Source: Alternaria dauci (Eukaryota; Ascomycota; Dothideomycetes; Pleosporales; Pleosporaceae). Taken from it: a stretch of DNA of 64,000 bases. The notes under the pieces were generated by a model. That model worked only from the letters and a program-made list of their open reading frames with translations. It did no database searches and had not been told where the DNA came from. Where the stretch lies: assembly GCF_042100115.1 (NCBI RefSeq), contig NC_091272.1, positions 4,278,001 through 4,342,000 on the forward strand, in the 5' to 3' direction. The position numbers were made by a program, and so were the translations under genes. Shown one piece after another: positions 1 through 10,499 of this stretch (within the stretch, counting starts at the first letter, position 1; the number at the start of each line of letters is the position of its first letter).

Positions 1-734
1 AAGCACAAAAACTACATGCACCAGTCTACCGCAAGCATGACCCAACTACCGACGGCTCAGCTCCCTTTGGCGTCGCTCAAGCGGCCTTCGAAGCCTATAA
101 CGAACACGTACCGCTCAAGACCGACCTCATCTGTTCCTGCCACAAGCCCGCCCGCACAAACGAGGTTTTGATTACACAATGCGCAAACAAAGATTGCAAA
201 ATACGCTGGTACCATAAAGACTGCCTGAACACGCGCGGCAAGTTACAAGCCAGACACGGAACCTACCTCTGCGAGCAATGCCAGGGCGAAAAGTACTTTG
301 ACGAACTATCTCGAGTTAACGGATGGTCCACGGAAAAGCTGATAAAAGATGAGATTGGGATGCCTTTTACTCGGCAAGAGGCAGTGGAAACACTTGGTAA
401 CACAGGTAATTTCCAGGCTGTCGCGAACCCGTATGGTCTTGCAACGTCGGCTCCAAGCAACGCGCTCTCCCCTCTCGCTCAACCGTTCACCCCGGATACT
501 TTGGCTGCGACAGGTGCTGCGGATTCGAGTCGTCTGGCTGTGGGCTCCGAACATGCTCTTGGGCTGGAGACGTCACGCCCCTACTTCGTTACTGAGGCTT
601 ATACCAGAGCGGAAGAGCATCGACGTATTGCTGATGCCGCTTGGGAGAGTGCACAAGTGAATGGGTGCTATTCTGATGAGTGGGATGAGGAGATGGGCGA
701 GGGCGATGAGCAAGGCGAAGATGTCACCGAGTAG
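1..734 (+). CDS. PHD-finger protein, 3' part (runs off window)
   Basis: The frame is open from base 3 to the TAG at 732-734, so only the last 243 residues are present. A C4HC3 PHD-type zinc finger sits near residues 47-88: CSCH gives the first pair, CANKDC the second, WYHKDC the His-Cys pair, and CEQC the last pair. PHD fingers bind histone H3 tails, so a chromatin role in the nucleus is likely. The segment before the finger could be the tail of a BAH domain, a frequent partner of fungal PHD fingers, but too little is visible to say. The remaining 150 residues are low in recognisable structure, rich in Ala, Ser and Thr, and end in an acidic tail (DEWDEEMGEGDEQGED). No intron is visible. The start codon and any catalytic or reader domain lie upstream of the window. 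Confidence 0.8.
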   Translation, partial: AQKLHAPVYRKHDPTTDGSAPFGVAQAAFEAYNEHVPLKTDLICSCHKPARTNEVLITQCANKDCKIRWYHKDCLNTRGKLQARHGTYLCEQCQGEKYFDELSRVNGWSTEKLIKDEIGMPFTRQEAVETLGNTGNFQAVANPYGLATSAPSNALSPLAQPFTPDTLAATGAADSSRLAVGSEHALGLETSRPYFVTEAYTRAEEHRRIADAAWESAQVNGCYSDEWDEEMGEGDEQGEDVTE

Positions 735-1199
735 TGATGGAATTCTGCATTCTTGACATTTATTCCGGCGTGGCAAGGATTTCCTCTACCCTTCTGACTA
801 CAACTAGCAGCACCACGGTGAACAAAGGTTGTGTAGTAGTTGAGAAATTTTGTCAAAATCTCATTCAGAAAATGAAAATTAGAAGCTGTCTGAGTCCGCA
901 AGCTTACAAAGAACAGATATTCTGCCTGGTGAAGTGCAGAGACTGGTATACGCGCACGAAAAACGGGGGAACCGTTGAGTTAGGTCATTCGTATGGTAAC
1001 GAACATCCATGCAATACCTCGGCCTGACTTCGGCTGTACCCGCTTTAGCTGCAAGATCTCGGGGATGCGGAGTGACAAGTAAATCCGTTGTTACATATAA
1101 AGATCAGGCCAACGTCCTTTATTTCAAGTATCCAACTATTCCAAAGTCGCACTCTCGATTTAAGAACAGTGACAAAACTCGCTCGCCTTACTAAACGTC
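735..1199. other. Intergenic, no gene seen
   Basis: Short frames only, none with recognisable sequence. This is the 3' flank of the PHD gene and the promoter/leader of the Gal80-like gene, which starts at an ATG following a CTCGCC-rich stretch. Confidence 0.5.
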
Positions 1200-2450
1200 A
1201 TGACTAGCCAACAGAAACGGGTTGGGCTCATCGGCCTCTCGGCCAAAGGGTAAGCATGAATTCAACCCATCTCAAACGATATCTTGATTGACCTCAACCT
1301 TCAGATCATGGGCATCCCGCTCCCATCTTCCTCACCTCCAGCATACCCCTCACTATGCCATTACTGCCCTCCAAAACAGCTCTCTTGACTCAGCCAAAGC
1401 ATCCGCCAAACAGTATTCTCTAGACTCAGCCTCCCTACACGACTCCCCTGATTCGATTGCTCAGGATCCCAATGTAGACATCATCGCCGTCAGCGTCAAT
1501 GTTCCCCTACACTACTCACTCATTCGTCCCGCTCTCGAAGCAGGGAAAGACGTTTTCTGCGAATGGCCCTTGGCGCGGAACCTGAAAGAAGCAGAGGAGT
1601 TGACTGCTTTGGCTCAAGCGAAAGGCGTCAGAACGATGGTGGGCTTACAAGCCCGTCAAAGCCCATCGATTCTCAAAGCAAAGGAGATTGTTGAGTCGGG
1701 AAAACTGGGGAAGATTTTGGGGACGACAATGTTCGGTCATGTAAGGATCTCGTCAACCAAGTCCTTCAGAGTTCCATGACCAGAAAGGAGAATATGATGG
1801 CATGAATAGTCTGTGCTGACAAATAACAGAGCATGAGTTTTGGAGGCACGATTTTCCCCTCCCTCCTATACATGCTGCCAATCGAAGCAGGCGCAAATCC
1901 TCTCACCGTACCATTTGGCCATGCCGTCGACGCCCTCTGCTACGTCTTCTCTAGCGAACTGCGCTCAGTCTCTGCCGTGCTATCGAACCGCTACCCGGAA
2001 CTTGAGTTGATCGACGAGAAGACCTACCAGCCTCTTGGCGAAAAGAAGAGCAAAACTTCCTACGACTTTGTTTCCATGACCGCCGAACTTATCAACGGCG
2101 GGGGTAACGTAGATGTAACTTATGCGCCGGGTTTGTCGCGTAGTGGGCGGGACTTTTACTGGGAGATTATTGGATCTGAGGGTACGCTTGTGTTGGAGGG
2201 ACCGAAGATGGGTGGACATTTGCAAATGTTCCAGCCTACTGTCAAGATTGCACTAGGTCAGGAAGAGCTCAAAGAATTCGAAGTTGAGAAGGCTGGGGAC
2301 ACGTCTTTCAATGTGGGGAGGGCTTGGGATGCATGGGCTGGGAAGGGTGTAGGTAGTGTTACGACTTGGGAGGATGCTCTCGTCAGGCATAAGATGATTG
2401 AGGCGATTTACCGGAGTGCAGAGAAGGGAACGAAGGAGAATTATGTGTAG
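1200..2450 (+). CDS. Gal80-like Gfo/Idh/MocA-fold protein
   Basis: Three exons (1200-1249, 1305-1740, 1830-2450) encode 368 residues; the introns are GTAAGC..TTCAG and GTAAGG..AACAG. The N-terminus has a Rossmann nucleotide-binding turn (VGLIGLSAKGSW) split by the first intron. The region around EWPLARNLKEAEEL, the stretch GLQARQSPSILKAKEI, and PFGHAVDAL further on match the layout of Gal80 and its relatives in the Gfo/Idh/MocA family. Catalytic members usually carry an EKP motif whose Lys is catalytic; here the motif reads EWP, as I recall for Gal80. The protein may therefore bind NAD(P) without turning over sugar, as a regulator or scaffold, though an unknown oxidoreductase activity cannot be excluded. 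No Gal4-like partner lies in the window. Confidence 0.85.
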
Positions 2451-3268
2451 GTCACCATAAGAGTATCTGATTCAGAAGGTCTGAGGTCGTAGAAGATTGC
2501 TGTTAGCTCTTGGAAGACAGTACAAACAGATTGAGTTTAGCGTGGAAATCTTCGGCTGTGGCGTCTCCTCGCATGACACCTACACCATAACTTCCCATCC
2601 ATCACGAACATGTCGTTGACAACCCATCACAGTTGCGAGAACAGCCTCAAATCTACATGTGTATCTTTCCCCAGCATTGCGCACTCCTCAATCTTAGGAT
2701 TCCCCATCCTACCACGCAGATCAGAATGCCCGCCAAGCCGACGCTAACTCACACCCGCTTTTTCTTACGTTATAGTTAGCAACGCCGCCTAGCAACATTG
2801 ACCTTTTAGTCAAGTCCCTGATGAACTGTGATGTCAGAGGTTCAGGTTTTATTTGCACCTCATGGTGACCACCGAGCGAAGATGGGGCGAGCTTCTGTCG
2901 GCTCCATCTCCACTCGACCACTTTGACTACTACCTGCGACGAACTCAAAGCTTGGTGCTGGTCAAAAGCTTGTTGTCCGAGAATCTCTGCACTCAAGGGT
3001 TATCGTTTCTGGTGTATTGTGACGGTAGGGTTGGTTTTACCATATTCGACGTGGGCCCAGCGGATAGCTGCGTTATTCCGTCTTCTCATCACATGAGACG
3101 TACCCAATCTACAACAAAGAGAGCCTGCAACTGGAGCAAAGAGTGTGAAGGTGTAAGCAATTGGGTGACTGTTGCTTAGTAGCCATCTGTGGCTCCAACG
3201 ACGCAGCTTATAAGCCAACCCGGTAACGCTAGCTCCATCCTCGCCTTGGCTTACCGTCGTCCACGACC
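2451..3268. other. Intergenic, MFS promoter side
   Basis: About 0.8 kb between two plus-strand genes. Several overlapping short frames on both strands, including one on the minus strand running into the MFS first exon, look like chance frames with no domain or codon pattern. Nothing else seen. Confidence 0.4.
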
Positions 3269-4940
3269 ATGGCTTCTCTAAGATCAACTTCGAGGTCTCT
3301 GACAAGTCTGAGTTCGCAAGCTGTCGACGAAAAGTGCGATCGTTCATTGAGTCCAGATGTCGCAGGAACACCTCCATCACAACCAGATCCAAAGTCTGCC
3401 GCTACATTCATATCCTGGGCCTCATCGACCGACCCTTCAAATCCCTTCAACTTCTCTCCCTCGAAGAAATGGCGCACGACGCTTCTAGCCTGTGCCATGA
3501 CATTCGTCGTACAAGTCTCAGGAACAATGCTCACATCCGCCGCCGAGCAAATCAACACCAGCTTCAATATCAGCGATGAGGCATTCCCACACTCCTACTG
3601 GCCAGTATTGAGTTGGAACCTGGGAGGCGCCGCTGCACCGTAAGTCTCCCTGTACGAACTGCATGTGAGATATATACTGACTTCGTGCGTTTACATGTAG
3701 ACTTCTAGGTCTACCGTTGATGGAGAACTTTGGAGTACGATGGAGCTATCTCATCATCTACGCGGTGTTGATCATCTTCATTGTTCCACAAGCGTTGGCC
3801 AAAAACTTTGCGACGATCGTTGTAACGAGGATCATTACGGGATCTTGCTCGGGTGTGCTTGCGAATATCACGTCAGGCATTGTTAGCGATATATGGAGGG
3901 ATGGGAGAGCGAAGAGTTTCGGTACCTCGCTCTACATTTTCGCACTGCTTGCGGGTCTTAACATGGGGCCTGTTTTTGGAAGTTTGGTTGTACAGTATAC
4001 GACCTGGCGGTGGTAAGTCATGTCTCAGCTGCTCTCTTCTCTCCCAAACTAATCTATTTGTAGGGTCTTCCTAAGTCAGATCATCTTCTACAGCACCCTT
4101 ATACCGGTGCTGTATTTCCTCCTCCCCGAGGTTCGACCTGATGTCATCCTTACTCAGCGCGCACGTCGTATTCGCGCAGAGACCGGAAAAGAGGTGTATG
4201 CACAGGCGGAGAAAGAGCATACAAGTTTCGGTGAAATACTCAAGGAGACGCTTGTCCGGCCCACGCGTATGCTCTGCACCGAAGGCGTAGTCCTGTCCTT
4301 TGGAATGTGGAGCGCTTTCTGTATCGGTACAGCATTCATGTTCACGCAGTCCATCGTACAAGTCTTCTCAGAATTGTACGGCTGGTCTTCCTTCGGCACG
4401 GGTCTTGTGCAGTCCGCAGTCGTGATTGGAGAGCTTGTCGGCCTTGTCGCATCTCTAGTTCAAGATCGCATCTACTTCGCATCCGCGAAACACAACACGG
4501 ATACACCAGGAAAACCGATCCCAGAGGCGCGACTCTATCTCAGTATTCCAGCTTCATTTATTGGTCTCAGTGGTGGACTGTTCTACTTCGCCTGGACGTC
4601 GTACGCTTCTATACCGTGGATTGTGCCTAGTATATCGCTCGCTTTCGTTGGTTTCGGCATGTTTTGCAGCACAGCTGGTGTCACGACGTACGTGGTTGAT
4701 GCGTACGCAAAGTACGCTGCTAGTGCCATTGCAGGCATTGCGTTTCTTGAGAACTTCCTGGCAGCGTTCTTACCACTTGCAACCCAGAGCATGTACCGTA
4801 CGTTGGGCTTCCACTGGGCGAGTAGCTTGCTAGGCTTCATCGCGTTAGCACTGAGTTTCATTCCTCTGATACTGTTGAGATTTGGGAAGAGTATACGTGG
4901 GAAGAGTCCATTCATGTCTGAAGCAGGGTATGAAGATTAA
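3269..4940 (+). CDS. MFS transporter (DHA1-like)
   Basis: Three exons (3269-3639, 3701-4012, 4064-4940) encode 519 residues. The first 65 residues are a Ser/Pro/Asp-rich cytosolic tail that ends in TDPSNPFNFSPSKKW, the usual lead-in to helix 1 in fungal drug:H+ antiporters. About twelve hydrophobic segments follow, with the loop 2-3 signature near DIWRDGRAKSFG, a charged central cytosolic loop (about residues 250-285, RARRIRAETGKEVYAQAEKE), and six more helices. The product is predicted to sit in the plasma membrane and export or import a small molecule by proton coupling; the substrate cannot be read from sequence. No biosynthetic cluster surrounds it, so a general drug, polyamine or metabolite role is as likely as a dedicated one. 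Confidence 0.9.
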
Positions 4941-5082
4941 GGGTGTTTAGATTGCTTGATGGTTGATGAACATGGAAGATAAAGAAGAAAAGACATTTAT
5001 TTGCCTATGAACAACCCCGATGTGCTGTCAACAAAAACCCATGTGTAGCGCATCATTCGCGCATCGGCAGGTGTGACGCTCT

Positions 5083-5820
5083 TTATTTCATCACTGGGGC
5101 CAGCGCAATCGCAGAGAACCTCAGATCGCCACCTTTCTCCGACTCAATCCTCATCATACGTCCAATGCCCTTCTCCAGCGCTGCAGGACTAAGCACATCC
5201 TCGTCCTCATTCAGCCTACCTCGATCGAGCGGACCCATGCGACCACCTTCAAGCTCCCACAAGTGGCCATCTTTTGCCTTGACAAATGCCACGAAATGCT
5301 GACCGAGATGATACTCCTCTAGTGCTACGGGTGCTTCTGTATCTCCCAGCTTGGCCGCGTCTGCGTGAGCCATTTCAAATTCATCAGAGTCTTCGAGTAC
5401 TTTGGCTCGCTCCCAGATCGGTCTCGGCAGTGCATCATCGCGGATCTTGGCGAGCGTCGAGGATGGTCGGATGTGCTGTGCAGCTTCGCTGTTGAGGAGA
5501 CAGTGCACCAAGCCTATGCTACCGCACGCGTTTCCTATAGTTTGCTTGAACCAGATGACGGGCTCTGTGTCGCCCTTGCCCTCATACTCTGGTTTGTCCT
5601 TGTCTTCTACCGTTCGCGCCTCGTCCCATGTAGGCGTCAGAGGTATGATGACGAGTAGTGCTATGGCTGGTCGCGGGATGAAAGCCAGCATGTCCGGGTC
5701 AGTGAGTGAGTAGACATCGTAGAAAGAGAAGGCATCCGTGTCCAAGCCGAGGTTTTGGGCCAGGGAGTTCATGACTTCTGGGTTGTTTTCAAGAACAGTA
5801 AACATCTTCTTTGGCGTCAT
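5083..5820 (-). CDS. Ubiquitin C-terminal hydrolase (peptidase C12)
   Basis: A single exon of 245 residues, close to the 230-residue length of UCHL3 and Yuh1. The start is set at the Met before FTVLENNPEVM, where the family's N-terminus begins; the frame stays open for 112 more codons upstream but that stretch looks like leader. The active-site block WFKQTIGNACGSIGLVH holds the oxyanion Gln and nucleophilic Cys, and HFVAFV holds the general-base His. At the third position of the triad, human UCHL3 has LDGR; here I read LWELEGGRMGP, so the acidic partner may be Glu or be shifted. The enzyme frees ubiquitin (and possibly Nedd8/Rub1) from small adducts and precursors in the cytosol. It ends about 140 bases from the convergent MFS gene. 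A Yuh1/UCHL3-type assignment is firm. Confidence 0.92.
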   Translation of the reverse strand: MTPKKMFTVLENNPEVMNSLAQNLGLDTDAFSFYDVYSLTDPDMLAFIPRPAIALLVIIPLTPTWDEARTVEDKDKPEYEGKGDTEPVIWFKQTIGNACGSIGLVHCLLNSEAAQHIRPSSTLAKIRDDALPRPIWERAKVLEDSDEFEMAHADAAKLGDTEAPVALEEYHLGQHFVAFVKAKDGHLWELEGGRMGPLDRGRLNEDEDVLSPAALEKGIGRMMRIESEKGGDLRFSAIALAPVMK

Positions 5821-6474
5821 GTTGGCGGTAGTTGCGACAACTGAGAAATCACAACGATTGAGACAAGCTAGCTGGTGTTTGATGGCAGATGTGAAAATGT
5901 TAGTCTTGATGAACAGGCTGGATACCAGGCAGCGATGAGACGCGTAACGACTAGCCGCGTCGTTCATTGGTGATAGGCAGCCACTGCAGGTACACTGCAG
6001 GTGGAGGTGAGTCGAAGGGCGCGCAGGACATACCCTTGCCGGAAAAGGACAAGGCTCGGGCCCGCTCAAATAGGAATGACCCTGCGCTAACCCTGAGCTA
6101 AGTGCGGGGCATTCACTCCCGGCAGTAGCAGCATTCCGTCGAGCTCCAGAGGACACAACATCGTCTCGTGTGCTGATGTATTGAGACCCGTCTTATGCAT
6201 GTATGTTGTCTTGTTCTACGCGAGGGGTGCTTCCCCGCACGCATCTAATGTCGCGGACGTCCGAGCAATCTGAAAGCCTTGGTGGCTTCCGCCGGCTCTC
6301 CGCAGCAGTGAAGTCCAGTAGTACTTACGCCTCTATATCCACCACACGTATCTATATAGCTGCAGCAGAGTCTCCAAAGTTAGACACTTGGACCTAAGCT
6401 CTCCACATAAATACGCAAAGTAGACAGCCTACCTCAAGCCTACCACTTCACGCCGCAAAACTCTCCAGCCCGTC
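5821..6474. other. Divergent promoter region (UCH / cupin)
   Basis: This 0.65-kb stretch lies between the starts of the minus-strand UCH gene and the plus-strand cupin gene. The part next to UCH stays open in the UCH frame without an in-frame stop, so an alternative N-terminus or an unspliced leader exon is possible. No clear core promoter element was identified. Confidence 0.45.
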
Positions 6475-7047
6475 ATGGATGATGAAGCCCGACAAGCAAT
6501 GGCAAGCATGAAGATGCCACGCCGCCCCATAAACTTTGTCTCTGCGAAGTCGGGGGAGATACTCAAACTAGGGCACATTACTTGCAGAATCATGGAAGAC
6601 GGATCACGAACAGACAACCGCATAGGCTCCGCAGAGTTCACGCTACCTCCAAACACGGCTGGCCCACCAGCGCACTGGCACGAGATGCACGACGAGACAT
6701 TCCTTGTCACACAGGGAATGGTGCGCGTACGTCTCAACCTGCACTTCTCTACCAGGTCAGACGACTAACCTTCGACGCAGTTCCATGCCCCCGACGGTGC
6801 CCAACACGATGCCCACGTCGGAGACTACGTTACCGTACCCATCCGTGCGCCTCATACCTTCTCAAATCCCACAAACGAAGAAGCCAAGTTCTTCAACACA
6901 TTTACGCCGGCATTTTACATCGATTACTTCAAAATTCTGGCTGAGATAAGTAAGACGGATGACAAGATGAGCAAGGAGAAGAACATGGAGGTCATGAGCC
7001 GGTTTGCAACAATCCCTGCGAAAGAAATGCTGGAGGAGAAGAAATAA
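6475..7047 (+). CDS. Cupin-2 domain protein
   Basis: Two exons (6475-6726, 6781-7047; intron GTACGT..ACGCAG, phase 0) encode 172 residues. A single beta-barrel cupin domain spans roughly residues 50-120. The first metal-binding motif reads PPAHWHEMHDETFLVTQG, with the two His and the Glu expected for a metal site; the second ends in APHTFSNP, with the late His. No signal peptide is present, so the protein is cytosolic. The helical tail (KEKNMEVMSRFATIPAKEM) is seen in fungal stand-alone cupins. Substrate is unknown: such proteins include dioxygenases, isomerases and simple binding proteins. The gene faces the minus-strand 2EXR-type gene with about 200 bases between their ends. Confidence 0.88.
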
Positions 7048-7255
7048 GGACGGGAGGCATTCTCGGTGAATCAAGAAAAGGATAACATTAGGAATGGCAC
7101 CAAACGCATGCTATACGCAACAAAAAAAGCTGTCACAAACAAAAACTAGGGATGATAGTACAAAAAGAGAAAAGCCTGCTTTCCCACCAAACGCTTCGAG
7201 AACCGGCTCCACAATGTTTCAATCCCAAAATCAGCCCCTTGTCAATACACCAACT

Positions 7256-8284
7256 TCAAATCACAGTCATATCTCCCTCCTCGTCTGCTCTACAGATACT
7301 GCACTCTTGATACAACTTTCCGCAAAACTCTCTAACAGTCATCTCTGCTCCCAGGTCAGCACCCACAAGATGATTCTTCAAACAATACCACATCCACTGT
7401 CCCCCATACTTCTTATCCCTCCTTAGATAGTTCTCCCCAGGACTCCAAGTATCCAAACCAAACGTAATCTGTGTGAGCTGCGGACCTCGTGGTACTGTGT
7501 CTGAGAATTCTGTGCCCAGTAGCTTGAGCGACTGGGAAGCGTGGTACCAGATCCAAAGTGGATTCCAGAGGGGATCTCCGAGGGCTTTGGCGTCGAGAGT
7601 GAAGGTTTGGACAGAGGACATGTGTTTGAGTTGCTCGCGCATGCGGCGGCCGAGCGTCCAGGATGAGGAAGTCATGGAGCGAGGGTCGGTGACGCCGAGC
7701 ATAGAGGATGTCGTGACGAGTTTGAGGGAGCAGTTTTGGACTTTGGAGAGGGTATTAGGCGAGATCTCCCATACTGGGGTGTAGTCTGTGGGGGAAGTTG
7801 GAGATGAAGATGGAGAGGTGGTAGCTGGCTTGTACGTCTGCGGAGTGACGGTGAGGTGGAAAATTTTGCGCTTGCAGACCATGTCCATGTATTCTCTGTA
7901 GACCTGCTTGTTTGCTAGGAATATTTTTGTACTCTCCTTCCGTGTTCCTGAAGACGTGGATGTAGATGACCAACGTGCTGGTCTCATCCAGTCCAACGAT
8001 GAGCGTTGGAGTTCGTGGTGCGCCGGCGGCGGGTATGCAGGATCATCGAGAAAGTGCTCATACACCATATCTCTAAGTTCTTGTGGTAACTCGAGGAATG
8101 GAAATGGCTTCTTGCTTTGGTATTGCATCTTGCGGTATATGCTAAGAGCGACAAGGGACAGTAGGGGGAGTAAAAGTGCCAGCAGGGTTATCCAGCCTTT
8201 GATATCCAAGCCAGCAAGAGCGTTTTCCGGAGGGCCAGCCTGCCATCGCGACAATGCGCTCGCCTTTGTCAACATGGACGCCAT
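7256..8284 (-). CDS. 2EXR/F-box-like protein with N-terminal membrane anchor
   Basis: One exon of 342 residues. A hydrophobic segment at about residues 30-49 (WITLLALLLPLLSLVALSIY) is followed by a positive stretch, predicting a single-pass anchor with the bulk in the cytosol. Immediately after it, PFPFLELPQELRDMVYEHFL is the N-terminal block of the fungal 2EXR/F-box-like family, whose members are numerous in Pleosporales and largely uncharacterised. A Ser/Thr-rich loop (TTSPSSSPTSPT) interrupts the middle, and the C-terminus has several Cys (KLYQECSICRADEEGD). An F-box role in ubiquitin ligase recruitment is only inferred from the resemblance. A membrane-anchored version is less usual than the soluble one. 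A related broken gene lies about 10.5 kb away at 18802-19825. Confidence 0.75.
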   Translation of the reverse strand: MASMLTKASALSRWQAGPPENALAGLDIKGWITLLALLLPLLSLVALSIYRKMQYQSKKPFPFLELPQELRDMVYEHFLDDPAYPPPAHHELQRSSLDWMRPARWSSTSTSSGTRKESTKIFLANKQVYREYMDMVCKRKIFHLTVTPQTYKPATTSPSSSPTSPTDYTPVWEISPNTLSKVQNCSLKLVTTSSMLGVTDPRSMTSSSWTLGRRMREQLKHMSSVQTFTLDAKALGDPLWNPLWIWYHASQSLKLLGTEFSDTVPRGPQLTQITFGLDTWSPGENYLRRDKKYGGQWMWYCLKNHLVGADLGAEMTVREFCGKLYQECSICRADEEGDMTVI

Positions 8285-9605
8285 GACGACACTTGTGATG
8301 ATCTGTGGGGTACCGTTGAATCGGGTGTGCGATGCGCGCTAGCGGAAACTGTCCCCAGGGAGAACAGCAGGCCAAGGGTGATGTCCAACTTCCCTTGCAC
8401 AATGAAAAAGCGTCGCCTACGGATACTGCGCGATACTGAAACAGTAGCCCTGCCTTCGCATACGAGGATGTTTAATTGCGGGGAGCGTTGATCGGTCAGA
8501 GGACGAGTCCGAAGGGGTCCGCGTTGTTCGCTCGCTCGTACAGTGGGATCGTGCGCGCGTGCGTGATGCAAGGTTGCGCGATGAGTCGATGTGAGTCGGT
8601 ATGTGTTGGTGCAAGTGAAAGGTGATGGAAGAATGCGCAAAGGAGGAATAGGCAGATGAGGGCAAGTTGACCAATACTGATGCCTTGCGAATACGACCTG
8701 AGGAGGCAACCTGAAACGGATCGCCTTGCGCCGCAGCTGCTAACAACCTCTCAGCACCGCCCTGGCCACTTCGACATCCTCATCCACGAATGACACGTCT
8801 TCAGACATCTACCATCACCGCACGCACGATTTATGTCTATTTCGGGGTACGAAATGCCGGCAGAAAATCGAGGTCAAGCACATAGCAACTAAACCAAGGC
8901 TGGATTTCTGTGTGGATGAGCTCATTCTTTTAGGTTCGTATGACGCCCAGGAGATGCACTCAAAGGGCACCTGATATCCCATATAGTTTAATGCTCCAAT
9001 CAAGAGTTTAAGTGAATGACCCTGGGTTATCTTCTACTATCTACTGGGTCTCGTTCTACGGATCCGATCCGTGGTAGCTGGTTGAACTGTTTGTTCCCAA
9101 TCCAGCCACTACACTATTGTCAAACAATAACTTTATCCGCAAGTGAGACACGATAGAGGAGACAACATGATGGCATGGAACCGAACTGAATGAGCGCTCA
9201 ACACTAGCGTGAATCAGTGAGAGCGATGAAGATGCGCATAGGTCGGAACATCTGCTCGCCTAGGACTTGCACACACTCGCTTGCGCAAGGCCGTACTTTG
9301 GTTCTATCCATCCTAAGCGAATTTCAACTTTCGCACTCTGGCCGATACCCATAGGAGAAGATGCAGACTATTGAAACAGGATGAGATGGAGAGATGAGTG
9401 AATTGATTGGAGAGTGAAGCTATAAGCAAAACGGCCCTACATACAAGGTGACGTGGCGAGCACCAATACCAAGCACAAAATCTTAGCCACATCAGTGAAC
9501 TTTGAAAGACATTTGAACACGGGTTTTGGACATATCAGCCGACTCTAACGTTTGCTTTGGTCTTTCCGAGCCTCCCGAGGTCGGGTCCCGTTCTTCCTCA
9601 TCCCA
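8285..9605. other. Intergenic, 1.3 kb
   Basis: Overlapping minus-strand frames of 109-146 codons begin upstream of the 2EXR-type gene (8269-8746), but they overlap one another in different frames and have biased, low-information composition (many Arg, Ser, His). They read as chance frames or leader. The rest shows nothing. Confidence 0.4.
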
Positions 9606-9941
9606 TCATGTAGTGTCTTCTTCTAGTTTTGCGAGTGGTTTCTCGAGCTTCTTAAAGCCAAGGTAGAAGAAATTTTTGAACCACTGGGTAATACCGGAAC
9701 TTCCTGCTGGCCTCTCAATCGTGTCCGTTCGTTGCGGAGCTGTGTCGGAACTCGCGTAGGTACTCGAATAGGGATTTACGTAGAGTTGGTACTGACGCTG
9801 GCATAGTGGGCACAGAGGGTAGTAGATGTGGTGTAGTGGAGCACCACAAATAGCGCTGAGAAGGGGGTTCATATCTAGGGGTGGTCCGTTTCGAAATGCG
9901 TTGAAAGGCTTCGTTTGCGCCTGGAATCTAGGAGGACCCAT
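9606..9941 (-). CDS. Small hypothetical protein with Cys pairs (gene model uncertain)
   Basis: The open frame gives 111 residues with a central PLCPLCQRQYQLYV segment, a CxxC pair that could be half of a zinc site, and a tail rich in Lys and aromatic residues (WFKNFFYLGFKKLEKP). A second reading may be better. A GTAAGT donor at 9989 and an acceptor at 9921 would splice an upstream exon (9990 to about 10160, rich in Leu, Pro and Ser) in phase to residue 8 of this frame, with CTGAC as branch site, but that upstream exon shows no ATG. The gene is therefore either a short ORF as listed or the 3' end of a longer spliced gene. No family is recognised. Confidence 0.3.
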   Translation of the reverse strand: MGPPRFQAQTKPFNAFRNGPPLDMNPLLSAICGAPLHHIYYPLCPLCQRQYQLYVNPYSSTYASSDTAPQRTDTIERPAGSSGITQWFKNFFYLGFKKLEKPLAKLEEDTT

Positions 9942-10162
9942 TTACTTTTGAGTCAGTGAGATGCAGCCCCGAAGATGTAGAGTACTTACTAGTTTGGTAA
10001 ATGGAGTGCTCACTAATGTGTTGGGTAGTGTAAGAGCTCGGGCAACTCGTAAAGGTAGAGGCAGAGAGAGGAACAGAGGACGACTTGATGACGACGGTAG
10101 AGGTATCTTTGCTGTTGATGGTAGTAAGGATTCGATATTGTCGGCGAAGAGGTAGAAGACAT

Positions 10163-10499
10163 GAAAATCACCCTTGTTACTAGCTTTTTATAACTGCGAA
10201 CAGTTTGCACAAAGCGCCCTCGTTTCCGGACTGAATTCCTGGATACCACTCAGTTGCTCTGAATGCGCTGCTGCCTACAAAATGTGTTAACGAACGTGAC
10301 TTGCCGACTATGGTACACTCTTACTGCCACAGCGAACCGAGACCGTCCGATTACATCATCCCCAGCAATAACCATCAAAGTAATGTTGTGTTGGGTCCAC
10401 AGACAAAATTGTTCAATTCTTAGACATTATACACTATTAACGTACTAAGTATACCACTGACTACCATTAGCCTACACTACCAAGGCATCGTAACAGGCA
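10163..10499. other. Intergenic
   Basis: Short frames only, including 10263-10448 on the plus strand and 10163-10249 on the minus strand, none with recognisable content. It may hold the missing 5' exon of the doubtful gene at 9606-9941 and the 3' UTR of the CHRD gene. Confidence 0.35.

Noticed and set aside
8269..8746. Minus-strand frames upstream of the 2EXR-type gene
   Set aside because: Overlap each other in different frames and are Arg/Ser/His/Thr-biased; more likely leader or chance.
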